Positions 47,992 through 60,368 of a DNA stretch of 64,000 bases are shown piece by piece. This DNA comes from Hydractinia symbiolongicarpus. Lineage: Eukaryota > Cnidaria > Hydrozoa > Anthoathecata > Hydractiniidae. The translations under genes and the position numbers were made by a program. Position 1 is the stretch's first letter. Every line of letters begins with the position of its first letter. The stretch is from NCBI RefSeq assembly GCF_029227915.1, contig NC_079884.1:4218001-4282000 (forward strand). Direction: 5' to 3'. The notes under the pieces are model-generated. The model saw only the letters and a list, made by a program, of their open reading frames with translations. It was not told the origin of the DNA and did no database searches.

Positions 47992-49816
47992 TGAGACTTA
48001 TAGTTTTCAGAAATGTTATCATTTTTGATGAGACGCTTAATGAAAGTGGTTTAATCGCCGGCAAACGAAAACCCGCCATTTCCCGTAAATCCCGGGCTTA
48101 GCCCGTATAGTCGAATGTATACAAAGAAAGTACCCTGTGAGTAAACTCATTTCCAAAACGATTTTTTAAATTATCTTTTCACCACTAAAACGCTTGAGAC
48201 TTGTAGTTTTCAAAAATGTTTTTATTTTTGATGAGACGCTGAATGAAAGAAGTTTAATCGCCGGCAAACGAAAACCCGCCATTTCCCGTAAACCCCGGAC
48301 TCGGCCCGCATAGTCAAAAGTATACAAAGAAAGTACCCAGGGAGTAAACTCATTTCCCGAACGATTTTTTAAATTATTTTTTCACCACTAAAACGCATGA
48401 GACTTGTAGTTTTCAAAAATGTTTTTATTTTTGATGAGACGCTGAATAAAAGAAGTTTAATCGCCGGTAAACGAAAACCTGCGATTTCCCGTAAATCCCG
48501 GACTCGGCCCGTATAGTCAAAAGTATACAAAGAAAGTACCCAGGGTGTAAACTCGTTTCCCGAACGATTTTTTAAATTATTATTTCACCACTAAAGCCCA
48601 TGAGACTTGTAGTATTTAAAAATATTTTCATTTTTGATGAGACGCTGAATAAAAGAAGTTTAATCGCCGGCAAACGAAAACCCGTGACTTCCCGTAAATC
48701 CCGGACTCGGCCCGTATAGTCAAAAGTATACAAAGAAAGTACCCAGGGAGTAAACTCACTTCCCGAACGATTTTTTAAATTATTATTTCACCACTAAAGC
48801 CCATGAGACTTGTAGTATTTAAAAATATTTTCATTTTTGATGAGACGCTGAATAAAAGAAGTTTAATCGCCGGCAAACGAAAACCCGCGACTTCCCGTAA
48901 ATCCCGGACTCCGCCCGTATAGTCAAAAGTATACAAAGAAAGTACCCAGGGAGTAAACTCATTTCCCGAACGATTTTTTAAATTATTATTTCACCACTAA
49001 AGCCCATGAGACTTGTAGTATTTAAAAATATTTTCATTTTTGATGAGACGCTGAATAAAAGAAGTTTAATCGCCGGCAAACGAAAACCCGCGACTTCCCG
49101 TAAATCCCGGACTCGGCCCGTATAGTCAAAAGTATACAAAGAAAGTATCCAGGGAGTAAACTCATTTGTCGAACGATTTTTTAAATTATTTTTTCACCAC
49201 TAAAACGCATGAGACTTGTAGTTTTTAAAAATGTTTTCATTTTTGATGAGACGCTGAATAAAAGAGGTTTAATCGCCGGCAAACGAAAACCCGCCATTTC
49301 CCGTAAACCCCGGACTCGGCCCGCATAGTCAAAATATACAAAGAAAGTACCCAGGGAGTAAACTCATTTCCTGAACGATTTTTTAAATTATTTTTTCAGC
49401 ACTAAAACGCATGAGACTTGTAGTTTTTAAAAATGTTTTAATTTTGATGAGACGGTGAATAAAAGAAGTTTAATCGCCGGCAAACGAAAACCTGCGATTT
49501 CCCGTAAATCCTGGACTCGGCCCGTATAGTCAAAAGTATACAAAGAAAGTACCCAGGGAGTAAACTCATTTTCTAAACGATTTTTTAAATTATTATTTCA
49601 CCACTAAAACGCATGAGACTTGTAGTTTTCAAGAATGTTTTCATTTTTGATGAGACGCTGAATAAAAGCAGTTTAATCGCCGGCAAACGAAAACCTGCGA
49701 TTTCCCGTAAATCCCGGACTCGGCCTGTATAGTCAAAAGTATAGAAAGAAAGTACCCAGGGTGTAAACTCATTTCCCGAACGATTTTTTAAATTATTTTT
49801 TCACCACTAAAACGCA
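47992..49816. repeat. Nine-monomer version of the previous unit
   Basis: Starts: 47992 B7, 48195 B8, 48398 B9, 48601 B10, 48804 B11', 49007 B12', 49210 A3, 49412 A4, 49614 A5. It matches the previous unit at 2231 bp on its left side and about 1825 bp on its right side; the difference is the extra B11'-B12' pair there. Shared rare marks make common origin clear. Private changes include CTTATAGTTTTC, CTCACTTCCCG and TTTTCTAAACG. Confidence 0.9.
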
Positions 49817-51033
49817 TGAGACTTGTAGTTTTCAAAAATGTTTTTATTTTTGATGAGACGCTGAATAAAAGAAGTTTAATCGCCGGCAAACGAAAACCCG
49901 CCATTTCCTGTAAACCCCGGACTCGGCCTGCATAGTCAAAAGTATACAAAGAAAGTACCCGGGGAGTAAACTCATTTCCCGAACGATTTTTTAAATTATT
50001 TTTTCACCACTAAAGCCCATGAGACTTGTAGTTTTCAGAAATGTTATCATTTTTGATGAGACGCTTAATGAAAGTGGTTTAATCGCCGGCAAACGAAAAC
50101 CCGCGATTTCCCGTAAATCCCGGGCTTAGACGGAATAGTCGAATGTATACAAAGAAAGTGCCCTGTGAGTAAACTCATTTCCAAAACGATTTTTTAAATT
50201 ATCTTTTCACCACTAAAACGCTTGAGACTTGTAGTTTTTAAAAATGTTTTTATTTTTGATGAGACGCTGAATAAAAGAAGTTTAATCGCCGGCAAACGAA
50301 AACCCGCCATTTCCCGTAAATCCCGGACTCGGCCCGTATAGTCAAAAGTATACAATGAAAGTACCCAGGGAGTAAACTCATTTCCCGAACGATTTTTTAA
50401 ATTATTATTTCACCACTAAAGCCCATGAGACTTGTAGTATTTAAAAATATTTTCATTTTTGATGAGACGCTGAATAAAAGAAGTTTAATCGCCGGCAAAC
50501 GAAAACCCGCGACTTCCCGTAAATCCCGGACTCGGCCCGTATAGTCAAAAGTATACAAAGAAAGTACCCAGGGAGTAAACTCATTTGTCGAACGATTTTT
50601 TAAATTATTTTTTCACCACTAAAACGCATGAGACTTGTAGTTTTCAAAAATGTTTTCATTTTCGATGAGACGCTGAATAAAAGAAGTTTAATAGCCGGCA
50701 AACGAAAACCTGCGATTTCCCATAAATCCCGGACTCGGCCCGTATAGTCAAAAGTATACAAAGAAAGTACCCGGGGTGTAAACTCATTTCCCGAACGATT
50801 TTTTAAATTATTATTTCACCACTACAGCCCATGAGACTTGTAGTTTTTAAAAATGTTTTCATTTTTGATGAGACGCTGAATAAAAGAAGTTTAATTGCCG
50901 GCAAACGAAAACCCGCGACTTCCCGTAAATCCCGGACTCGGCCCGTATAGTCAAAAGTATACAAAGAAAGTACCCAGGGAGTAAACTCATTTCCCGAACG
51001 ATTTTTTAAATTAATTTTCACCACTAAAACGCA
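49817..51033. repeat. Six monomers B6, B7, B8, B12', C1, C2
   Basis: Starts: 49817 B6, 50020 B7, 50223 B8, 50426 B12', 50629 C1, 50832 C2. B7 has GTGCCCTGTGAG and a damaged dyad 2 (GCTTAGACGGAATAG). C1 has TTTTCGATGAG and C2 begins after ACTACAGCCCA. The GTGCCC, TTTTCG and ACTACAG marks reappear near 58.9-60.2 kb. It is the first place right of 16 kb where C1 and C2 are found. Confidence 0.9.
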
Positions 51034-52047
51034 TGAGACTTGTAGTATTTAAAAATATTTTCATTTTTGATGAGACGCTGAATAAAAGAAGTTTAATCGC
51101 CGGCAAACGAAAACCCGCGACTTCCCGTAAATCCCGGACTCGGCCCGTATAGTCAAAAGTATACAAAGAAAGTACCCAGGGAGTAAACTCATTAGTCGAA
51201 CGATTTTTTAAATTATTTTTTCACCACTAAAACGCATGAGACTTGTACTTTTCAAAAATGTTTTCATTTTTGATGAGACGCTGAATAAAAGAAGTTTAAT
51301 AGCCGGCAAACGAAAACCTGCGACTTCCCATAAATCCCGGACTCGGCCCGTATAGTCAAAAGTATACAAAGAAAGTACCCGGGGTGTAAACTCATTTCCC
51401 GAACGATTTTTTAAATTATTATTTCACCACTACAGCCCATGAGACTTGTAGTTTTTAAAAATGTTTTCATTTTTGATGAGACGCTGAATAAAAGAAGTTT
51501 AATTGCCGGCAAACGAAAACCCGCGACTTCCCGTAAATCCCGGACTCGGCCCGTATAGTCAAAAGCATACAAAGAAAGTACCCAGGGAGTAAACTCATTT
51601 CCCGAACGATTTTTTAAATTAATTTTCACCACTAAAACGCATGAGACTTGTAGTTTTCAGAAATGTTTTCATTTTTGATGAGACGTTTAATGAAAGTTGT
51701 TTAATCGCCAGCAAACAAAAACCCGCGATTTCCCGTAAATCCCGGGCTTGGCCCGTATAGTCGAATGTATACAAAGAAAGTACCCAGGGTGTAAACTCAT
51801 TTCCCGAACGATTTTTTAAATTATTATTTCATCACTAAAGCCCATGAGACTTGTAGTATTTAAAAATATTTTCATTTTTGATGAGACGCTGAATAAAAGA
51901 AGTTTAATAGCCGGCAAACGAAAACCTGCGATTTCCCATAAATCCCGGACTCGGCCCGTATAGTCAAAAGTATACAAAGAAAGTACCCAGGGAGTAAACT
52001 CATTTCCCGAACGATTTTTTAAATTATTATTTCACCACTAAAGCCCA
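51034..52047. repeat. B12', C1, C2, C3 unit; C1-C3 class key
   Basis: Starts: 51034 B12' (ATTAGTCG), 51237 C1, 51440 C2, 51642 C3, 51845 hybrid B/C1. C1 key: ATAGCCGG, CTGCGATT or CTGCGACTT, CCCATAAATC and CCGGGGTG. C2 key: TTTTTAAAAATG, AATTGCC, GCGACTT and an AAATTAATT tail. C3 key: GACGTTTAATGAAAGTTG or CGCTTAATGAAAGTTG, then GCCAGCAAACAAAA or GGCCAACAAAAA. The first three monomers repeat 50426-51033 at 608 bp. Confidence 0.9.
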
Positions 52048-53062
52048 TGAGACTTGTAGTATTTAAAAATATTTTCATTTTTGATGAGACACTGAATAAA
52101 AGAAGTTTAATCGCCGGCAAACGAAAACCCGCGACTTCCCGTAAATCCCGGACTCGGCCCGTATAGTCAAAAGTATATAAAGAAAGTACCCAGGGAGTAA
52201 ACTCATTTGTCGAACGATTTTTTTAATTATTTTTTCACCACTAAAACGCATGAGACTTGTAGTTTTCAAAAATGTTTTCATTTTTGATGAGACGCTGAAT
52301 AAAAGAAGTTTAATAGCCGGCAAACGAAAACCTGCGATTTCCCATAAATCCCGGACTCGGCCCGTATAGTCAAAAGTATACAAAGAAAGTACCCGGGGTG
52401 TAAACTCATTTCCCGAACGATTTTTTAAATTATTATTTCACCACTAAAGCCCATGAGACTTGTAGTTTTTAAAAATGTTTTCATTTTTGATGAGACGCTG
52501 AATAAAAGAAGTTTAATTGCCAGCAAACAAAAACCCGCGACTTCCCGTAAATCCCGGACTCGGCCCGTATAGTCAAAAGTATACAAAGAAAGTACCCAGG
52601 GAGTAAATTCATTTCCCGAACGATTTTTTAAATTAATTTTCACCACTAAAACGCATGAGACTTGTAGTTTTTAGAAATGTTTTCATTTTTGATGAGACGT
52701 TTAATGAAAGTTGTTTAATCGCCAGCAAACAAAAACCCGCGATTTCCCGTAAATCCCGGGCTTGGCCCGTATAGTCGAATGTATACAAAGAAAGTACCCT
52801 GTGAGTAAACTCATTTCCAGAACGATTTTTTAATTTATTTTTTCAACACTAAAACGCATTAGACTTGTAGTTTTCAAAAATGTTTTCATTTTTGATGAGA
52901 CGCTTATCGAAAGAGGTTTAATCGCCGGCAAACGAAAACCCGAGATTTCCCGTAAATCCCGGGTTTGGCCCGTACAGTCAAAAGTATACAAAGATAGTAC
53001 CCAGGGAGTAAACTCATTTCCCGAACGATTTTTTAATTATTTTTTTTCACCACTAAAACGCA
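52048..53062. repeat. B12', C1, C2, C3, C4 unit
   Basis: Starts: 52048 B12', 52251 C1, 52454 C2, 52656 C3, 52859 C4. C4 has CTTATCGAAAGAGG, CCGAGATT and AAAGATAG, and starts TTAGAC rather than TGAGAC. This is the full B12'-C1-C2-C3-C4 order, seen again at 60774-61788. Its C3 copy begins TTTTTAGAAATG, a mark shared with 61382 and 62803. Confidence 0.9.
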
Positions 53063-56000
53063 TGAGACTTGTAGTTTTCAAAAATGTTTTCATTTTTGAT
53101 GAGACGCTGAATAAAAGAAACTTAATCGCCGGCAAACGAAAACCTGCGATTTCCTGTAAATCCCGGGCTTGGCCGGTATAGTCGAATGTATACAAAGAAA
53201 GTACCCTGTGAGTAAACTCATTTCAAAAACCATTTTTTAAATTATCTTTTCACCACTAAAACGCATAAGACTTGTAGTTTTCAAAAATGTTTTCATTTTT
53301 GATGAGACGCTGAATAAAAGAAGTTTAATCGCCGGCAAGCGAAAACCCGCCATTTCCCGTAAACCCCGGACTAGGTCCGTATAATCAAAAGTATACAAAG
53401 AAAGTACCCAGGGAGTAAACTCATTTCCCGAACGACTTTTTAAATTATTTTTTCAGCACTAAAACGCATGAGACTTGTAGTTTTTAAAAATGTTTTCATT
53501 TTTGATGAGACGCTGAATAAAAGACGTTTAATCGCCGGCAAACGAAAACCCGCCATTTCCCGTAAACCCCGGACTCGGCCCGCATAGTCAAAATATACAA
53601 AGAAAGTACCCAGGGAGTAAACTCATTTCCTGAACGATTTTTTAAATTATTTTTTCAGCACTAAAACGCATGAGACTTGTAGTTTTTAAAAATGTTTTCA
53701 ATTTTGATGAGACGGTGAATAAAAGAAGTTTAATCGCCGGCAAACGAAAACCTGCGATTTCCCGTAAATCCTGGACTCGGCCCGTATAGTCAAAAGTATA
53801 CAAAGAAAGTACCCAGGGATTAAACTCATTTCCTAAACGATTTTTTAAATTATTATTTCACCACTAAAGCGCATGAGACTTGTAGTTTTCAAGAATGTTT
53901 TCATTTTTAATGAGACGCTGAATAAAAGCAGTTTAATCGCCGGCAAACGAAAACCTGCGATTTCCCGTAAATCCCGGACTCGGCCCGTATAGTCAAAAGT
54001 ATAGAAAGAAAGTACCCAGGGTGTAAACTCATTTCCCGAACGATTTTTTAAATTATTTTTTCACCACTAAAACGCATGAGACTTGTAGTTTTCAAAAATG
54101 TTTTTATTTTTGATGAGACGCTGAATAAAAGAAGTTTAATCGCCGGCAAACGAAAACCCGCCATTTCCCGTAAACCCCGGACTCGGCCCGCATAGTCAAA
54201 AGTATACAAAAAAAGTACCCAGGGAGTAAACTCATTTCCCGAACGATTTTTTAAATTATCTTTTCACCACTAAAACGCTTGAGACTTGTAGTTTTCAAAA
54301 ATGTTTTTATTTTTGATGAGACGCTGAATAAAAGAAGTTTAATCGCCGGTAAACGAAAACCTGCGATTTCCCGTAAATCCCGGACTCGGCCCGTATAGTC
54401 GAATGTATACAAAGAAAGTACCCAGGGTGTAAACTCATTTCCCGAACGATTTTTTAAATTATTATTTCACCACTAAAGCCCATGAGACTTGTAGTATTTA
54501 AAAATATTTTCATTTTTGATGAGACGCTGAATAAAAGAAGTTTAATCGCCGGCAAACGAAAACCCGTGACTTCCCGTAAATCCCGGACTCGGCCCGTATA
54601 GTCAAAAGTATACAAAGAAAGTACCCAGGAAGTAAACTCATTTCCCGAACGATTTTTTAAATTATTATTTCACCACTAAAGCCCATGAGACTTGTAGTTT
54701 TCAAGAATGTTTTCATTTTTGATGAGACGCTGAATAAAAGCAGTTTAATCGCCGGCAAACGAAAACCTGCGATTTCCCGTAAATCCCGGACTCGGCCCGT
54801 ATAGTCAAAAGTATAGAAAGAAAGTACCCAGGGTGTAAACTCATTTCCCGAACGATTTTTTAAATTATTTTTTCACCACTAAAACGCATGAGACTTGTAG
54901 TTTTTAAAAATGTTATCATTTTTGATGAGACGCTTAATGAAAGTGGTTTAATCGCCGGCAAACGAAAACCCGCGATTTCCCGTAAATCCCGGGCTTAGCC
55001 CGTATAGTCGAATGTATACAAAGAAAGTACCCTGTGAGTAAACTCATTTCCAAAACGATTTTTTAAATTATCTTTTCACCACTAAAACGCTTGAGACTTG
55101 TAGTTTTCAAAAATGTTTTTATTTTTGATGAGACGCTGAATAAAAGAAGTTTAATCGCCGGCAAACGAAAACCCGCCATTTCCCGTAAACCCCGGACTCG
55201 GCCTGCATAGTCAAAAGTATACAAAGAAAGTACCCAGGGAGTAAACTCATTTCCCGAACGATTTTTTAAATTATTTTTTCACCACTAAAACGCATGAGAC
55301 TTGTAGTTTTCAAAAATGTTTTTATTTTTGATGAGACGTTGAATAAAAGAAGTTTAATCGCCGGTAAACGAAAACCTGCGATTTCCCGTAAATCCCGGAC
55401 TCGGCCCGTATAGTCAAAAGTATACAAAGAAAGTACCCAGGGAGTAAACTCATTTCCCGAACGATTTTTTAAATTATTATTTCACCACTAAAGCCCATGA
55501 AACTTGTAGTTTTCAAGAATGTTTTCATTTTTGATGAGACGCTGAATAAAAGCAGTTTAATCGCCCGCAAACGAAAACCTGCGATTTCCCGTAAATCCCG
55601 GACTCGGCCCGTATAGTCAAAAGTATAGAAGGAAAGTACCCAGGGTGTAAACTCATTTCCCGAACGATTTTTTAAATTATTTTTTCACCACTAAAGCCCA
55701 TGAGACTTGTAGTTTTCAGAAATGTTATCATTTTTGATGAGACGCTTGATGAAAGTGGTTTAATCGCCGGCAAACGAAAACCCGCGATTTCCCGTAAATC
55801 CCGGGCTTAGCCCGTATAGTCAAAAGCATAGAAAGAAAATACCCAGGGTGTAAACTCATTTCCCGAACGATTTTTTAAATTATTTTTTCACCACTAAAAC
55901 GCATGAGACTTGTAGTTTTCAAAAATGTTTTTATTTTTGATGAGACGCTGAATAAAAGAAGTTTAATCGCCGGCAAACGAAAACCCGCTATTTCCCGTAA

Positions 56001-56106
56001 ACCCCGGACTCGGCCCGCATAGTCAAAAGTATACAAAAAAAGTACCCAGGGAGTAAACTCATTTCCGGAACGATTTTTTAAATTATTTTTTCACCACTAA
56101 AGCCCA
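53063..56106. repeat. Fifteen monomers of A and B classes with several joins
   Basis: Starts: 53063 C5/A1 hybrid, 53266 A2, 53469 A3, 53671 A4, 53874 A5, 54077 B6, 54280 B8/B9 hybrid, 54483 B10, 54686 A5, 54889 B7 (TTTTTAAAAATGTTATC), 55092 B8, 55295 B9, 55498 A5, 55701 B7/A5 hybrid, 55904 B6. The opening hybrid joins C5 to the A series just as at 36840. The hybrid at 55701 switches within dyad 3, from CTTAGCCCGTATAGTC to AAAAGCATAG. Confidence 0.85.
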
Positions 56107-57121
56107 TGAGACTTGTAGTTTTCAGAAATGTTATCATTTTTGATGAGACGCTTAATGAAAGTGGTTTAATCGCCGGCAAACGAAAACCCGCGATTTCCCG
56201 TAAATCCCGGGCTTAGCCCGTATAGTCGAATGTATACAAAGAAAGTGCCCTGTGAGTAAACTCATTTCCAAAACGATTTTTTAAATTATCTTTTCACCAC
56301 TAAAACGCTTGAGACTTGTAGTTTTCAAAAATGTTTTTATTTTTGATGAGACGCTGAATAAAAGAAGTTTAATCGCCGGCAAACGAAAACCCGCCATTTC
56401 CCGTAAACCCCGGACTCGGCCCGCATAGTCAAAAGTATACAAAGAAAGTACCCAGGGAGTAAACTCATTTCCCGAACGATTTTTTAAATTATTTTTTCAG
56501 CACTAAAACGCATGAGACTTGTAGTTTTCAAAAATGTTTTTATTTTTGATGAGAAGCTGAATAAAAGAAGTTTAATCGCCGGTAAACGAAAACCTGCGAT
56601 TTCCCGTAAATCCCGGACTCGGCCCGTATAGTCAAAAGTATACAAAGAAAGTACCCAGGGTGTAAACTCGTTTCCCGAACGATTTTTTAAATTATTATTT
56701 CACCACTAAAGCCCATGAGACTTGTAGTATTTAAAAATATTTTCATTTTTGATGAGACGCTGAATAAAAGAAGTTTAATCGCCGGCAAACGAAAACCCGT
56801 GACTTCCCGTAAATCCCGGACTCGGCCCGTATAGTCAAAAGTATACAAAGAAAGTACCCAGGGAGTAAACTCATTTCCCGAACGATTTTTTAAATTATTA
56901 TTTCACCACTAAAGCCCATGAGACTTGTAGTATTTAAAAATATTTTCATTTTTGATGAGACGCTGAATAAAAGAAGTTTAATCGCCGGCAAACGAAAACC
57001 CGCGACTTCCCGTAAATCCCGGACTCCGCCCGTATAGTCAAAAGTATACAAAGAAAGTACCCAGGGAGTAAACTCATTTCCGGAACGATTTTTTAAATTA
57101 TTTTTTCACCACTAAAGCCCA
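56107..57121. repeat. Five-monomer unit B7-B11', copy 1 (1015 bp)
   Basis: Starts: 56107 B7, 56310 B8, 56513 B9, 56716 B10, 56919 B11'. B7 has GTGCCC, B8 ends with CAGCAC, B9 has GAGAAGCTG and CTCGTTTCCCG; all recur exactly 1015 bp later. The B11' copy ends in TTTCCGGAACG, the same tail as the B6 copy at 55904, so the join of the duplication lies near its end. Confidence 0.9.
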
Positions 57122-58948
57122 TGAGACTTGTAGTTTTCAGAAATGTTATCATTTTTGATGAGACGCTTAATGAAAGTGGTTTAATCGCCGGCAAACGAAA
57201 ACCCGCGATTTCCCGTAAATCCCGGGCTTAGCCCGTATAGTCGAATGTATACAAAGAAAGTGCCCTGTGAGTAAACTCATTTCCAAAACGATTTTTTAAA
57301 TTATCTTTTCACCACTAAAACGCTTGAGACTTGTAGTTTTCAAAAATGTTTTTATTTTTGATGAGACGCTGAATAAAAGAAGTTTAATCGCCGGCAAACG
57401 AAAACCCGCCATTTCCCGTAAACCCCGGACTCGGCCCGCATAGTCAAAAGTATACAAAGAAAGTACCCAGGGAGTAAACTCATTTCCCGAACGATTTTTT
57501 AAATTATTTTTTCAGCACTAAAACGCATGAGACTTGTAGTTTTCAAAAATGTTTTTATTTTTGATGAGAAGCTGAATAAAAGAAGTTTAATCGCCGGTAA
57601 ACGAAAACCTGCGATTTCCCGTAAATCCCGGACTCGGCCCGTATAGTCAAAAGTATACAAAGAAAGTACCCAGGGTGTAAACTCGTTTCCCGAACGAATT
57701 TTTAAATTATTATTTCACCACTAAAGCCCATGAGACTTGTAGTATTTAAAAATATTTTCATTTTTGATGAGACGCTGAATAAAAGAAGTTTAATCGCCGG
57801 CAAACGAAAACCCGTGACTTCCCGTAAATCCCGGACTCGGCCCGTATACTCAAAAGTATACAAAGAAAGTACCCAGGGAGTAAACTCATTTCCCGAACGA
57901 TTTTTTAAATTATTATTTCACCACTAAAGCCCATGAGACTTGTAGTATTTAAAAATATTTTCATTTTTGATGAGACGCTGAATAAAAGAAGTTTAATCGC
58001 CGGCAAACGAAAACCCGCGACTTCCCGTAAATCCCGGACTCCGCCCGTATAGTCAAAAGTATACAAAGAAAGTACCCAGGGAGTAAACTCATTTCCCGAA
58101 CGATTTTTTAAATTATTATTTCACCACTAAAGCCCATGAGACTTGTAGTATTTAAAAATATTTTCATTGTTGATGAGACGCTGAATAAAAGAAGTTTAAT
58201 CGCCGGCAAACGAAAACCCGCGACTTCCCGTAAATCCCGGACTCGGCCCGTATAGTCAAAAGTATACAAAGAAAGTACCCAGGGAGTAAACTCATTTGTC
58301 GAACGATTTTTTAAATTATTTTTTCACCACTAAAACGCATGAGACTTGTAGTTTTTAAAAATGTTTTCATTTTTGATGAGACGCTGAATAAAAGAGGTTT
58401 AATCGCCGGCAAACGAAAACCTGCGATTTCCCGTAAATCCTGGACTCGGCCCGTATAGTCAAAAGTATACATAGAAAGTACCCAGGGAGTAAACTCATTT
58501 CCTAAACGATTTTTTAAATTATTATTTCACCACTAAAACGCATGAGACTTGTAGTTTTCAAGAATGTTTTCATTTTTGATGAGACGCTGAATAAAAGCAG
58601 TTTAATCGCCGGCAAACGAAAACCTGCGATTTCCCGTAAATGCCGGACTCGGCCCGTATAGTCAAAAGTATAGAAAGAAAGTACCCAGGGTGTAAACTCA
58701 TTTCCCGAACGATTTTTTAAATTATTTTTTCACCACTAAAACGCATGAGACTTGTAGTTTTCAAAAATGTTTTTATTTTTGATGAGACGCTGAATAAAAG
58801 AAGTTTAATCGCCGGCAAACGAAAACCCGCCATTTCCCGTAAACCCCGGACTCGGCCCGCATAGTCAAAAGTATACAAAAAAAGTACCCAGGGAGTAAAC
58901 TCATTTCCCGAACGATTTTTTAAATTATTTTTTCACCACTAAAGCCCA
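57122..58948. repeat. B7-B11' copy 2, then B12', A3/A4, A5, B6
   Basis: Starts: 57122 B7, 57325 B8, 57528 B9, 57731 B10, 57934 B11', 58137 B12', 58340 A3/A4 hybrid, 58543 A5, 58746 B6. The first five are the tandem copy of 56107-57121. The hybrid at 58340 begins AAAAGAGG like the A3 copies at 47385 and 49210 and ends CCTGGACTCGG like A4, removing one monomer relative to those units. Confidence 0.9.
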
Positions 58949-60368
58949 TGAGACTTGTAGTTTTCAGAAATGTTATCATTTTTGATGAGACGCTTAATGA
59001 AAGTGGTTTAATCGCCGGCAAACGAAAACCCGCGATTTCCCGTAAATCCCGGGCTTAGCCCGTATAGTCGAATGTATACAAAGAAAGTGCCCTGTGAGTA
59101 AACTCATTTCCAAAACGATTTTTTAAATTATCTTTTCACCACTAAAACGCTTGAGACTTGTAGTTTTCAAAAATGTTTTTATTTTTGATGAGACGCTGAA
59201 TAAAAGAAGTTTAATCGCCGGCAAACGAAAACCCGCCATTTCCCGTAAACCCCGGACTCGGCCCGCATAGTCAAAAGTATACAAAGAAAGTACCCAGGGA
59301 GTAAACTCATTTCCCGAACGATTTTTTAAATTATTTTTTCACCACTAAAACGCATGAGACTTGTAGTTTTCAAAAATGTTTTTATTTTTGATGAGTCGCT
59401 GAATAAAAGAAGTTTAATCGCCGGTAAACGAAAACCTGCGATTTCCCGTAAATCCCGGACTCGGCCCGTATAGTCAAAAGCATACAAAGAAAGTACCCAG
59501 GGAGTAAACTCATTTCCCGAACGATTTTTTAAATTATTATTTCACCACTAAAGCCCATGAGACTTGTAGTATTTAAAAATATTTTCATTTCTGATGAGAC
59601 GCTGAATAAAAGAAGTTTAATCGCCGGCAAACGAAAACCCGCGACTTCCCGTAAATCCCGGAGTCGGCCCGTATAGTCAAAAGTATACAAAGAAAGTACC
59701 CAGGGAGTAAACTCATTTCCCGAACGATTTTTTAAATTATTATTTCACCACTAAAGCCCATGAGACTTGTAGTATTTAAAAATATTTTCATTTTTGATGA
59801 GACGCTGAATAAAAGAAGTTTAATCGCCGGCAAACGAAAACCCGCGACTTCCCGTAAATCCCGGACTCGGCCCGTATAGTCAAAAGTATACAAAGAAAGT
59901 ACCCAGGGAGTAAACTCATTTGTCGAACGATTTTTTAAATTATTTTTTCACCACTAAAACGCATGAGACTTGTAGTTTTCAAAAATGTTTTCATTTTCGA
60001 TGAGACGCTGAATAAAAGAAGTTTAATAGCCGGCAAACGAAAACCTGCGATTTCCCATAAATCCCGGACTCGGCCCGTATAGTCAAAAGTATACAAAGAA
60101 AGTACCCGGGGTGTAAACTCATTTCCCGAACGATTTTTTAAATTATTATTTCACCACTACAGCCCATGAGACTTGTAGTTTTTAAAAATGTTTTCATTTT
60201 TGATGAGACGCTGAATAAAAGAAGTTTAATTGCCGGCAAACGAAAACCCGCGACTTCCCGTAAATCCCGGACTCGGCCCGTATAGTCAAAAGTATACAAA
60301 GAAAGTACCCAGGGAGTAAACTCATTTCCCGAACGATTTTTTAAATTAATTTGCACCACTAAAACGCA
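58949..60368. repeat. B7-B9, two B11/B12' copies, C1, C2
   Basis: Starts: 58949 B7, 59152 B8, 59355 B9, 59558 B11/B12-like (TTTCTGATGAG, GGAGTCGG), 59761 B12', 59964 C1, 60167 C2. The GTGCCC mark in B7, TTTTCGATGAG in C1 and ACTACAGCCCA before C2 match 50020, 50629 and 50832. The C1 pair lies 9335 bp apart, 46 monomers. Confidence 0.9.
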
